A DNA stretch of 48,763 nucleotides from an uncultured Clostridia bacterium. Lineage in GTDB: Bacteria > Bacillota > Clostridia > Oscillospirales > Acutalibacteraceae. The position numbers were made by a program, and so were the translations under genes. Every line of letters starts with the position of its first letter. Position 1 is the stretch's first letter. Under the pieces are notes generated by a model. It saw only the letters and a list, made by a program, of their open reading frames with translations, was not told the origin of the DNA and did not search any database. Where the stretch lies: assembly GCA_937916395.1 (NCBI GenBank), contig CALFTN010000035.1, positions 1-48,763 of the forward strand, written 5' to 3'. Below, piece by piece: positions 39,050 through 48,115 of this stretch.

Positions 39050-41507
39050 TGTATTTTCACATACATATAAAACTGGTCTTAAAGGCTTACCTATTTTACC
39101 TGCTCTTGCAAACTTTGGTGTTCTTGCCTTTTTCGTAACATTCTTTACTGCTGCTGAAATTCTTTCAAGACAAATTCTTTATAACGACTCTGGTGACCAA
39201 ATTGGCTACATTTCTGCTTCAAGTAAATATATTTCTTTCTTTTTTGGCGCAGGCGAAGAGCTTATTATGCCAACACTTGTTTTAGTAGCACTTACAGGAC
39301 TTGCTATGGCTATTTGTACGTTTAACTTTATTACCTCTAAAAAACAAGTTAACGTTTACTACAGCCTTGGTATAACTAGAACAAGATTATTTTTAGGTAA
39401 ATATTTAGCTGGTATAACACTTCTTACAATTTCTACATTTATCCCTTTGTTTATTACTCTTATTTTTAATCTTGCCGTTCTGGGCTTTTCTGGAATAGTT
39501 TTTAAAACGTTCTTTTTATACTTCTTAACTTTCTTGGTTGTTGCAATTTCTGCATTCACCATTACATCTACGATTTTCGCTTGTGTAGGCACAGTTTTTG
39601 AAGCAGGCGTATTCGCTTCTGTAATTCTCTTCTTACCAGATATTCTCCTCTTCGGAGTTCAGTCTGTTATGGCAAAATTCCTTTACGGTAACCCTTATGG
39701 CTTTGACTTTGTTCCTGCTAATAATGATAGCTGGGATAACTCATACGTTGCAACTCTTTCTGAACAATTCAATTTTTTAAGTCCTGTATTCTTTATGAAA
39801 AAAGAACTTTCAGAATTCACTGTAATTGAGCGAGAAGCAACAAAAGAAGGTGTAAAACAGGTTATTGAAAACCCTAACCTTACTAATATTATTCTCTGGG
39901 TTATCTTCATAGTTGCTATTGCATTTTTAGGCATTAAGCTCTATAACAAACGTAAAGCAGAAATTGCCGGATTTATAGGCACTAACAGAATTTTAAACAC
40001 TTTCGTTTCACTTCTTGCAGCATTCTTTGCTTTTTCACTTGTTGTATCAGTTTCAAGCAAACTATTAGTTGGTATTATTATAGGTGCTATCAGCTTTATT
40101 TTAATTCACTTAGGTCTTGAACTTGCAGTTTTAAGAGATTTAAAGAAATTCGTTCGTGGCCTTTACAAATTACCTGTTGGACTTGTTACAGTCTCTCTCT
40201 TTGTTGTTTCTATGAACACAGGTCTTTTCGGCTTTTCTGAAAAAATTCCTGAAGAAGCAAAAATCAAAAGCGTTTCTGTAACTATTGTCGGTGAAACAAC
40301 CGGCTACGGCTTATTTGGTGAGGGCGACAGATGGTACTCAGACAACAACTTCCAGTATATCCCTGCAACTAATGTGTTAACTGGCGAATTAACTTCTTCT
40401 GAAGATATAAAATCTGCTATTAAGGCACATAAACTTATAGCAAATACAGACGTTGACGAAGCTACACTCAGCAACAATATTCAATTCATATACACTTTAA
40501 AAGACGGCTCAACATTTAAACGTAATTTTGATAAGGTATCCCCAGAAGCTTACAAAGCAGTTCTTTATTTGGAAGAAAGTAATTACTTCAAGAATTCTTT
40601 AGCCACACTCTTCAAAGGAGAAATTAAATTCCCTAAACCTCAGGAAGGTATTCGACTTTCAGCAAGTGAAGAAGCTGTTTCTAATGCACAATTCTGTTTA
40701 AGAGATTCTTCTTCAACTGTCAGCATTTACTCAAGATATTTAGATTCTTATTTCTATGGTACACTTTCAGAAAAAGACAGAGCAAAGCTTTTAACAGCAC
40801 TTTACAACGACCTTTCAAAGCGTTCTGTTACAGATAAATATTACCCAGATGGCTGCCCTGTTGCATTTATGAAATTTGAAGGTGACTTCTACTCAGCTTA
40901 TTGGGCTACATTAGAAACAAACACTAATGAATCTGACAAAGAAACCACTAAAAAAGAAAAGCCAAAGACACACTTTGACCTTTGCGATTATTCTTCTGAC
41001 CAGGTAGAGCTCTACACTTCAAGCTTTTATAATCCAAACCCGTTCTTTGTAATTACTGATGATATGACAGAAACAATTTCGCTTTTAAAGAAGCTCAAGC
41101 TTTATGACGACCTTATAAAAACACCTGACTTTGTTTCTGCTGAAATTCTTAAAGCTGACGTTTGTTACAACGGCACTTATGCTCAAGAGGGTTCTACTCA
41201 AAAGTATTTTTCAAGATATTTTATTACAACCTACACTTCAACATCTTACGTTTCACTTGATGAGCACGGCAACCCTGTTAGCGACCCATGGATTCGTTAT
41301 AGCAACACTATAGACAAGATGTTTGACGGTTATATTACTAACGATATAAAAGATGTAGAAAAGCTCTTAAGATACTCTTACACAGCGTATGAACAAGATT
41401 CTCCTGACAGTGGCTATTTTGTAACCTTCTACACTTCAAATGGTGACACTTCTCTTTGCTTTATTCCAGAGAATAAGTTGCCACAGGAATTTAAAGTGAA
41501 GCTTTAA
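39024..41507 (+). CDS. ABC transporter permease with large C-terminal extracytoplasmic domain
   Basis: 827 residues. The N-terminal ~400 residues hold about eight to nine membrane segments in an ABC-2-like arrangement (for example 27-46, 80-105, 124-150, 152-175, 180-205, 288-305, 328-350, 355-375, 387-405). The remaining ~420 residues, starting after GFSEKIPEEAKIKSVSVTIVGE, are soluble and lack any closing membrane segment, so they should face outside. Their polar, tyrosine-rich, beta-like sequence is not one I recognise. AAAGGAG ribosome binding site within the ATPase gene. The stop is followed by a repeat element. Confidence 0.8.
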   Translation: MTTNQSSTNVFSHTYKTGLKGLPILPALANFGVLAFFVTFFTAAEILSRQILYNDSGDQIGYISASSKYISFFFGAGEELIMPTLVLVALTGLAMAICTFNFITSKKQVNVYYSLGITRTRLFLGKYLAGITLLTISTFIPLFITLIFNLAVLGFSGIVFKTFFLYFLTFLVVAISAFTITSTIFACVGTVFEAGVFASVILFLPDILLFGVQSVMAKFLYGNPYGFDFVPANNDSWDNSYVATLSEQFNFLSPVFFMKKELSEFTVIEREATKEGVKQVIENPNLTNIILWVIFIVAIAFLGIKLYNKRKAEIAGFIGTNRILNTFVSLLAAFFAFSLVVSVSSKLLVGIIIGAISFILIHLGLELAVLRDLKKFVRGLYKLPVGLVTVSLFVVSMNTGLFGFSEKIPEEAKIKSVSVTIVGETTGYGLFGEGDRWYSDNNFQYIPATNVLTGELTSSEDIKSAIKAHKLIANTDVDEATLSNNIQFIYTLKDGSTFKRNFDKVSPEAYKAVLYLEESNYFKNSLATLFKGEIKFPKPQEGIRLSASEEAVSNAQFCLRDSSSTVSIYSRYLDSYFYGTLSEKDRAKLLTALYNDLSKRSVTDKYYPDGCPVAFMKFEGDFYSAYWATLETNTNESDKETTKKEKPKTHFDLCDYSSDQVELYTSSFYNPNPFFVITDDMTETISLLKKLKLYDDLIKTPDFVSAEILKADVCYNGTYAQEGSTQKYFSRYFITTYTSTSYVSLDEHGNPVSDPWIRYSNTIDKMFDGYITNDIKDVEKLLRYSYTAYEQDSPDSGYFVTFYTSNGDTSLCFIPENKLPQEFKVKL

Positions 41508-41508
41508 A

Positions 41509-41654
41509 TTTAGGAACTAGAAATTAGGAATTAGGAACTAGAATTGAATAAAAATATATGCATTCTATCATATTTAGTTTACGAAAAACTATAAATGATA
41601 GAATGCATTTTATTTTATAAAACCTAATTCCTATTTCCTAATTCCTATTTCCTA
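41509..41654. repeat. ~150 bp repeat element: iterated arms around a hairpin, copy 2
   Basis: Left arm (41509-41544) of TAGGAACTAGAAATTAGGAA words, central hairpin at 41558-41608, right arm (41623-41654) with the inverse words CCTAATTCCTATTTCC. Same plan and size as 3806-3956. The right arm supplies the TAG stop of the minus-strand gene. Confidence 0.65.
41558..41608. terminator. CTATCAT hairpin terminator between convergent genes, copy 4
   Basis: Outer stem ATGCATTCTATCAT/ATGATAGAATGCAT with an inner AGTTT/AAACT pairing; T-rich TTTATTTTAT on the plus side. Homologous to the hairpins at 3865, 14357 and 27828. Confidence 0.7.
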
Positions 41655-42575
41655 TCTAACTATTTTCTCTCCATCAAACACAATAACCCCATTACCGCTA
41701 CCTGTTTTACCACCATTTAAAACGTGTTGTTTAAATGCACGGCGCATTGAAGTGTCATCTGCCCAATGTTTTGGTGCTTTATAGCCTGATTTCGCAAAAA
41801 TTCTCCAGGCATCGTTAAATTTATCTTTAGCTTCACTTTTAACAAGCTCAAAATCGTTTATAAATTTAACTGTGTTTGAGTTTTCAGGTAAAATCTCTTT
41901 ATTACCTTCATAAAGAAGCCATGAGCCACATTCAAAGATTAAAAGGCCATCTTCACGTCGTTGGTCTTTAAAAAACTCATACGCCTTTTTATAAGCGTCA
42001 AAACGAACCTCGTCGGTAAGTGGCACACCACTTGAAGGGATATGGAAACCAACTGTCTTGTCGCCTCTTTTAATTTTTATACCTGCACTTGTTGTAAATT
42101 CATCAGCACAGCCAAATGTAGAATTCTCAAACTGAAAACGACCTAATGCAAAGCGGTTAAGCTCATAAAATCCTGTATTCCAGCCACCAACAAATGTGCC
42201 ATAAACCCCTTTACATTCAACACATTCTTTAAACTTATATTTTAAGTCCATAATAGTGTCCCAATAAATATCCTCGCTTATGCCCTTTTCTCTGTAAAGC
42301 TCAAGCATTTTTTCACTTGCAACAATAAGCCATACAAAAGTAAGACTATATTCTTTAACTCTATAAAGAATTGCTAACTTTTTCATATCATCACACATAT
42401 CGCCAAAATCGTGTGCCTTTGGTGTCATATACTTATCAAGTGTAGCCTGAAATCTTTTTGAAAAGCCCTTGCTTTTTTCAATTCTTAAAGCAATACTTTC
42501 AAATAATTCAATTGCCTCTTTTGGAAGCTCTAATTTTTCTTCAACTAACTTAAAATGTTCATTTAAATATTTCAT
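41652..42575 (-). CDS. Acyltransferase-like protein (GNAT-like C-terminal type)
   Basis: A 307-residue cytosolic protein with a helical N-terminal half and a C-terminal domain (FALGRFQFENSTFG, VGFHIPSSGVPLTDEVRFDAYKKAYEFF, FECGSWLLY). These segments resemble uncharacterised Clostridia and Actinobacteria proteins annotated as acyltransferase/GNAT-like; I give that from memory with limited certainty. Two ATG codons follow AGAGAG; the second (42575) is better spaced and starts MKYLNEHF. The stop codon comes from the neighbouring repeat element. No operon partner. Confidence 0.6.
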   Translation of the reverse strand: MKYLNEHFKLVEEKLELPKEAIELFESIALRIEKSKGFSKRFQATLDKYMTPKAHDFGDMCDDMKKLAILYRVKEYSLTFVWLIVASEKMLELYREKGISEDIYWDTIMDLKYKFKECVECKGVYGTFVGGWNTGFYELNRFALGRFQFENSTFGCADEFTTSAGIKIKRGDKTVGFHIPSSGVPLTDEVRFDAYKKAYEFFKDQRREDGLLIFECGSWLLYEGNKEILPENSNTVKFINDFELVKSEAKDKFNDAWRIFAKSGYKAPKHWADDTSMRRAFKQHVLNGGKTGSGNGVIVFDGEKIVR

Positions 42576-42652
42576 AACCATATCTCTCTTGCTTAAAATT
42601 TTTACATAGTATATTGTATATATTTTCAACATAAATTTCAAGTGTTTATAAA

Positions 42653-42685
42653 AATAAAAAACAGAGAAGTTTTAAAACTTCTCTG
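42653..42685 (-). terminator. Terminator of the HU gene
   Basis: Perfect stem CAGAGAAGTTTTAAAACTTCTCTG (12-base arms), followed on the minus strand by TTTTTTATTTT. Confidence 0.9.
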
Positions 42686-42708
42686 CCTTTTATACTTAAT
42701 AAGTAAAA

Positions 42709-42981
42709 TTATTTTGCAACTGCGTCTTTGAGAGCTTTACCAGCTTTGAATGCAGGAACTTTTGTTGCAGCGATTTTGATTGTTTCGCCTGTTCTTGGGT
42801 TACGACCTTCTTTAGCTGCTCTTTCACGAACTTCGAATGTACCGAAACCGATAAGTTGAACTTTGTCACCTTTAACGAGAGCGCCTTCGATTGCACCGAA
42901 AACTGCATCTACAGCTGCTGCTGCATCTTTCTTTGTAAGGCCTTTAGCTGCTACTGCATTTACTAAATCTGTTTTGTTCAT
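42709..42981 (-). CDS. hup: HU-family DNA-binding protein
   Basis: A 90-residue histone-like protein that bends and compacts DNA. MNKTDLVNAVAAKGLTKKDAAAAVDAVF and the signature GFGTFEVRERAAKEGRNPRTGETI are standard HU. ATG at 42981 follows TTGGAGG; the TTG of that site is in frame but is the ribosome binding site itself. Downstream of mazG and the flippase, an order related to the yabM-yabN (mazG) region of Bacillus, with its own strong terminator. Confidence 0.97.
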   Translation of the reverse strand: MNKTDLVNAVAAKGLTKKDAAAAVDAVFGAIEGALVKGDKVQLIGFGTFEVRERAAKEGRNPRTGETIKIAATKVPAFKAGKALKDAVAK

Positions 42982-43067
42982 TTTAAAATCCTCCAATTAT
43001 AATAATTGATTTTATTACCAAAAGACAAAAACATAAAAGTTTTATTTCTGCCTTCAATTTGGACATA

Positions 43068-43871
43068 TCAATCTTCTAACATTTTAACAGATTCCCAAAG
43101 TTTGTCAAGTGTTTCTATAGAAGAAGTTTTCATATCTATGTTTTTTTCTTCTGCCAAACGCTCAACCTTAGTGTATCTTCTCATAAATTTCATGGTAGCT
43201 CTCTCTAATGCACTTTCTGCATTACAGTCACAAAAACGAGCGACATTTACTACCGAGAAGAGTAAATCACCAAGTTCATCTTCAATCTTGTCTTTATTGT
43301 CAGAATTAAATACTTCTTTAAGCTCTGCTGTTTCTTCAAGCACCTTGTCAAAAGCACCTGAAGCATCTGGCCAGTCGAAGCCAGCCTTTTTTGCTTTTTT
43401 TTGAACCTTCTGAGCTTTCATAAGTGCAGGGAATGTTTTTGGAATTGCCGCCATAGCCACACTTTGGGTCTCTTGGCTCTTTGTTTGCCTTTTTATATCA
43501 TCCCAATTGCTCAAAACCTCTTCTGTACTGTTAACGGTAACATCTGAGAAAACGTGCGGATGACGAATTATGAGTTTTTTGCAAATTCCGTCAGTAACAT
43601 TATTAATATCAAAGTCGTTATCTTCCTTTGAAATCTGAGCATGAAATACTACTTGTAAAAGCACATCACCCAGTTCCTCTTCTAAAAGAACCTTATTTTC
43701 TGTATCAATAGCCTCTAACACTTCATAAGTTTCTTCTAAAAAATCTTCTCTGATTGATTTGTGGTCTTGCTCCATATCCCACGGACAACCACCTGGAGAA
43801 CGGAGAATTTTCACAATTTCAACTAAATCGCTGAAAGTATAATTTTCTTTGAATTCAAAATCTACTGCCAT
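43068..43871 (-). CDS. mazG: Nucleoside triphosphate pyrophosphohydrolase MazG
   Basis: MazG hydrolyses (d)NTPs to monophosphates and pyrophosphate, cleaning damaged or unwanted nucleotides. Two all-alpha MazG units are visible: the first with LRSPGGCPWDMEQDHKS, EETYEVLEAI and EEELGDVLLQVVFHA; the second with EETAELKEVF and EDELGDLLFSVVNVARF. 267 residues is the normal full-length form. GGAAGG ribosome binding site. Lies between the flippase and HU genes, as in related Firmicutes. Confidence 0.95.
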   Translation of the reverse strand: MAVDFEFKENYTFSDLVEIVKILRSPGGCPWDMEQDHKSIREDFLEETYEVLEAIDTENKVLLEEELGDVLLQVVFHAQISKEDNDFDINNVTDGICKKLIIRHPHVFSDVTVNSTEEVLSNWDDIKRQTKSQETQSVAMAAIPKTFPALMKAQKVQKKAKKAGFDWPDASGAFDKVLEETAELKEVFNSDNKDKIEDELGDLLFSVVNVARFCDCNAESALERATMKFMRRYTKVERLAEEKNIDMKTSSIETLDKLWESVKMLED

Positions 43872-43901
43872 TTTTTACCTTCCTGACTGGGTAGATACAT
43901 T

Positions 43902-45695
43902 TTACCCTAAAAGTTTATATTTTTCAAGTGTTTCTGCGATTTTTTCTCCTTTTGGGAGCATTAAAATATCATCTTTTACAATTGTTTTAGAAACGAGTAT
44001 ACAAACTGCATAAACAACCACAGCAATTATTATTGAAATAATACAAGCAAGTGTTTCGCCGTTTAATCTGCTATCAGGAGAACCAAACACTAAATACGTG
44101 CTTATAAGCTCGTAACCACCCCAGGCTGCAACGCCACAAAGCACTGAAGAAATGAGAGGTTTTATAAAACCCTTACTCCAGTCAAGCTTAATTCCCGTTT
44201 CTTTTTTCAGAACTATATAATCATAAATAATGCAGAACAAATAGAACATTCCTGTACCGAAAACTGCACCCTTTATGTTTATTTCAGGAATACCAATCAA
44301 AACATAGTTAAGACCGATTTTAATAACACAACCTAATGCTAAAGCTTTTGCAGGTACATCGGCTCTGCCTATAGCCTGTAAAATATTTGTAAGTGGTGAT
44401 GATATTGTTAAAATAACCATCATAAGACCATAAAGAGCGAGTACTGGTGCTGCAACTGCAATACCCGACTCATTTTCACTACCTTTATAAAGAAGTGTAT
44501 AAATAGGCTCTGCGAGTACGAAAAAGCCAACACCTGCAGGTAACGCAAACAACATACAAATTCTGAAAATAGTGTTTATTGTATTTCCTGCAAGCTTAAA
44601 ATCTTTTTTTGCCATTGCAGAAGAAATAACAGGAATTGCGCTTACACCTAACGTCATCATTATAGTAGGTATTAAATTTCTTAAATCAAGTGTAGTATCA
44701 TAAGCACCATAAAGGAACGTGTGAATATTTTCTTTTGCTATCCCTGCCGAAGTTATAGAGTCACCATACATACCCATTATAACGTCGTAACCCGTTGCTA
44801 CAACAGATTTAAGTCTATTCTGAATCATCGCCGCATCTATAAAGTTTGTAACGTTTAAAACAAGAGAACTTATTGCAGTAGGCACAGCTATTGCAATGAT
44901 ATCCTTCATTGTTGATTTTTTAGGTTGTGCCAATGGCGAATTAATAAGCATTTCGTGTGTTATGCCGTCACTGTTTTTCTTAAAGTGATGCTTTATAACA
45001 ACGTAAACCGTACCCATTACAGTACCTAAGGTAACACCTAAAACCGCACCTGCAGCAGCAAGAGCATAAACAATAGCTCCATCTGCTTCGGTTTCTACCT
45101 TAAAGCCAAAAACAGAACCTGTTGCCTCAACCTGTTTTGTAGCATAATCGAGTGCAACGTACGAAATAGAAAGTCCAAAAATCAACTTCCCCAAAGACTC
45201 AAGCACCTGAGAAATTGCCGTTGGGTACATATTGTTAAGACCTTCGTAATAACCACGATAGGTACTCATAATACAACAGAAAAGCACGCAAGGAGCAATG
45301 CAGAAAACTGCATAAATAGAAAGTGGCGAAAGTGCTATTGTCGTTACGTAATAATTTGCGAACAACATTAAAAATGCCGTTCCTATTACGCCGAGACCTA
45401 AAAACAACGGGAAGGTCACTTTAAACACTTGCTTTACATCACGATATTTGCCGAGTGCCACATTCTTTGAAACTATTGCAGAAACTGCAACAGGAAGACC
45501 TGCCATAGAAATAGCATAAACCGGTGTATAAATATTGTAAGCAGATGCAAAATAGCCACGACCCAATGAACCGATAATACCGGTAAGTGGTATTTTATAA
45601 ATTGCACCTATAACCTTAACGAGTGCAGTTGCCACAACTAAAACCATAGCACCATTAAGTACATTTTGTTTTTTTATAGCTTTTTCATTAGCCAA
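43902..45695 (-). CDS. MOP-superfamily lipid flippase, SpoVB/YabM/MurJ-like
   Basis: A 597-residue protein with about 14 membrane segments of the polysaccharide/oligosaccharide flippase type (MVLVVATALVKVIGAIYKIPLTGIIG at the N-terminus, GLPVAVSAIVSKNVALGKYRD). Such proteins flip lipid-linked cell-wall precursors or spore-cortex precursors. Its place directly upstream of mazG and HU corresponds to YabM in Bacillus. TTG at 45695 is the start: GGTGAAATAA precedes it, and the nearby ATG is out of frame. Which lipid it moves is not determined. Confidence 0.87.
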   Translation of the reverse strand: MANEKAIKKQNVLNGAMVLVVATALVKVIGAIYKIPLTGIIGSLGRGYFASAYNIYTPVYAISMAGLPVAVSAIVSKNVALGKYRDVKQVFKVTFPLFLGLGVIGTAFLMLFANYYVTTIALSPLSIYAVFCIAPCVLFCCIMSTYRGYYEGLNNMYPTAISQVLESLGKLIFGLSISYVALDYATKQVEATGSVFGFKVETEADGAIVYALAAAGAVLGVTLGTVMGTVYVVIKHHFKKNSDGITHEMLINSPLAQPKKSTMKDIIAIAVPTAISSLVLNVTNFIDAAMIQNRLKSVVATGYDVIMGMYGDSITSAGIAKENIHTFLYGAYDTTLDLRNLIPTIMMTLGVSAIPVISSAMAKKDFKLAGNTINTIFRICMLFALPAGVGFFVLAEPIYTLLYKGSENESGIAVAAPVLALYGLMMVILTISSPLTNILQAIGRADVPAKALALGCVIKIGLNYVLIGIPEINIKGAVFGTGMFYLFCIIYDYIVLKKETGIKLDWSKGFIKPLISSVLCGVAAWGGYELISTYLVFGSPDSRLNGETLACIISIIIAVVVYAVCILVSKTIVKDDILMLPKGEKIAETLEKYKLLG

Positions 45696-45708
45696 TTATT
45701 TCACCGCC

Positions 45709-46632
45709 TCAGAATTTAACAAACTCTCTCAAAAGTGAGTTTTCAGGAATATACTTTTTATCAATACTTGGGAATCTTTCAAGATTTCTTATAAGTCTCT
45801 GAGATTCTTTATAGAATGGTGAGTCTTTCTCTACTTCCTTTAAAAGCTTAATAGCAGTATCCTTTAAAACACAAGTTTCATAAAGGTGAATTGTGTTTAT
45901 TTTCACGTCTGCATTATGTCTGTATGGGAAAAGATACGTATCTTCGCCATAACGTACTGTTACCCACATTTCTAAAGTCTTTTCAACAGAGTTCCCTCTG
46001 AAATTATAATCTCTTACAAGTCTTCTCACAAAACGCATATTACGCTTATTAAGCACAATTTCTTTACCGTTATCATAAATCCTTGAAGAGACATTTATGT
46101 AAATTTTATAAAGTCTGTCACTCGGTAATTCCTTTGTAATAATAGGATTAAGAGCGTGAAGACCTTCTACAATAATAACTTCTCTGTTCTGAATTTTTAT
46201 GTGATTAAACTCTTCTTTTCTTTTACCTGTTAAAAAGTCGAATTCAGGAATATCTGCTTCGCCTGTCTCTAAAATCCTTTTCATAACTTCATAAAAGAAA
46301 GGAATATCTAGTGCGTGAACAGTTTCAAAATCAGGTGTACCATCAGGGAAGCGTGGTGCATCACAATTATCCAAATAAAAATCATCAAGTGAGATAGCAT
46401 AACTATTAATGCCATTCTTTTTTAACGCTTCTCTTATTTTTTTTGCAGTTGTTGTTTTACCAGCAGAGCTGGGTCCGGCAAGCATAATAATTTCTATTTT
46501 CTCATTCGCTGCCACTTGCATTGCAATATTTTCAATAATTTTATTATATCTTCCTTCGCAAAGCTCAACAAATGTAGCTGGATTTTTCGCCTTTTCAACT
46601 ACGTAACCGAGATTGTTATTGATATTGGACAT
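45709..46632 (-). CDS. Uridine kinase / phosphoribulokinase-like kinase
   Basis: A 307-residue P-loop kinase. Walker A is MLAGPSSAGKTTTAKKI (about 50-66), followed by AISLDDFYLD, a REVIIVEGLHALNP Walker B region, and RRLVRDYNFRGNS with a YLFPYRHNADVKINT segment. It matches the uridine-kinase-like domain that in many Clostridia is fused to a threonyl-tRNA-synthetase-like N-terminal region; here the N-terminus is short, so that part is absent. The substrate may be uridine but is not proven. The GGGAGG ribosome binding site overlaps the hemZ end. Confidence 0.85.
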   Translation of the reverse strand: MSNINNNLGYVVEKAKNPATFVELCEGRYNKIIENIAMQVAANEKIEIIMLAGPSSAGKTTTAKKIREALKKNGINSYAISLDDFYLDNCDAPRFPDGTPDFETVHALDIPFFYEVMKRILETGEADIPEFDFLTGKRKEEFNHIKIQNREVIIVEGLHALNPIITKELPSDRLYKIYINVSSRIYDNGKEIVLNKRNMRFVRRLVRDYNFRGNSVEKTLEMWVTVRYGEDTYLFPYRHNADVKINTIHLYETCVLKDTAIKLLKEVEKDSPFYKESQRLIRNLERFPSIDKKYIPENSLLREFVKF

Positions 46633-46636
46633 AGTT

Positions 46637-48115
46637 TTAAACCTCCCTTATAGGATATTCCTTAAAAAATGTATTTATTCTATTCTTTCTTTCAATGAGT
46701 TCATCAAAACGTGAGATATATTCAAAAGGAAATTTAAAATTGAAAATTCTTTCAATCTGACTACCTCTTGGCTCTTTCAACTTTGTAACACTACCAGCGC
46801 CAACCGATAAAACAGTCTGGCACTCACTCATCATATACACATTATAGTAACATTCTTTATTTTCTTTGCACCAGCCAACATTTTCAAGATTACCCAATGA
46901 TTTGCTCTGGCGGTACATATAATACGGCTTATAGCCACACTCTGTAAGACGTGAATTTGCATACTCTACCATATCGCTGGTAATAGTTTCATCAAGCCCA
47001 CCCTTTTCATCTTCGGTAACAATAGTTGATGAACGCTTTAAAGATAACGTATGAACAGTAATGTTTTCCGGATTTAATGAAAGTGCCTTTTCAACACTGT
47101 TTTTAAAGCCATCAATAGTATCCGTAGGAAGACCTGCAATTAAATCCATATTAATTACATCAAAGCCTACTTCTCTTGCTAATTTATATTTTTCAACAGT
47201 TTCCTCTGAGGTGTGCTGTCTTCCTATTTCATTTAAAACAGAATTGTTAAAGGTTTGTGGATTAATGCTTACTCTGTTAACGTTATGCTTTTTCAGAACC
47301 TCTAGCTTTTCTTTTGTTATAGTATCTGGTCTGCCAGCTTCAACTGTATATTCAATACATCTTGATAAATCAAAGTCATTTTCAATTTCAGTTAAAATTA
47401 CATCTAACTGCTCGTGAGTTAATGTTGTTGGTGTGCCACCACCCCAATAAACACTTTTTAAATAAAGCTCATTTTTCTTTGAAAGCTCTGCTGTAGCCTT
47501 TAATTCTTCACAAAGCTTCTCTACATATTCTGGAATTAATTCTCTCGCTTTATCATTTGAAATTGAATGAGAAACGAAAGAACAATAACTGCATCTTGTA
47601 GGGCAATATGGAATTGAAATATAAAGACTGAAGCTATCACCATCAGCTGTTTTAATTATATGCTCCTCCATTTTTGCTACATTAAATGCAAGCTCTGCCT
47701 TATTCTTCTTTGCAAGATATTTTTGGGTGAATCGTGCTACTGCCTTTTCGCTACCTTCTTCATTAATAATACTTGCCATAAGCTTTGATGGTCTTACACC
47801 TGTAACAATACCCCAGTTTGGTTTAAAATTAAATTCACTTATGAATTGCTCTAAAACCATACCTGCTAAATAAAGCTCTGCCTGTGAGTCATTTATATTA
47901 AAATATTCTTTTTTACTCTCATATACCTTACCGCCGAATGAAAAGCTTGAGATAAGTGTTGTTTTTTCATTTTCTTCTCGCTTTTCTGTGTAAAGATAAT
48001 CACCTAAAAGCTCAGCCTTTTCTTTTAAAACAAGAATTTTCTGAAACGGCAGAAACAATCTTATTACATTTTCAATTTCATAATGATAATTATGTGAAAT
48101 ACAAAATAATGTCAT
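46637..48115 (-). CDS. hemZ: Coproporphyrinogen dehydrogenase HemZ-type radical SAM protein
   Basis: 492 residues. The radical SAM cluster motif is CPTRCSYCSF at about 170-179, and VYWGGGTPTTL, NRVSINPQTFN and MDLIAGLPTDT are typical of the HemN/HemZ family. The N-terminal ~160 residues are the HemZ-type extension. HemZ is assigned to anaerobic oxidative decarboxylation of coproporphyrinogen III, though some HemN-like proteins have other roles. No other haem gene is in the window. Its ATG overlaps the MBL gene stop by four bases. Confidence 0.92.
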   Translation of the reverse strand: MTLFCISHNYHYEIENVIRLFLPFQKILVLKEKAELLGDYLYTEKREENEKTTLISSFSFGGKVYESKKEYFNINDSQAELYLAGMVLEQFISEFNFKPNWGIVTGVRPSKLMASIINEEGSEKAVARFTQKYLAKKNKAELAFNVAKMEEHIIKTADGDSFSLYISIPYCPTRCSYCSFVSHSISNDKARELIPEYVEKLCEELKATAELSKKNELYLKSVYWGGGTPTTLTHEQLDVILTEIENDFDLSRCIEYTVEAGRPDTITKEKLEVLKKHNVNRVSINPQTFNNSVLNEIGRQHTSEETVEKYKLAREVGFDVINMDLIAGLPTDTIDGFKNSVEKALSLNPENITVHTLSLKRSSTIVTEDEKGGLDETITSDMVEYANSRLTECGYKPYYMYRQSKSLGNLENVGWCKENKECYYNVYMMSECQTVLSVGAGSVTKLKEPRGSQIERIFNFKFPFEYISRFDELIERKNRINTFFKEYPIREV

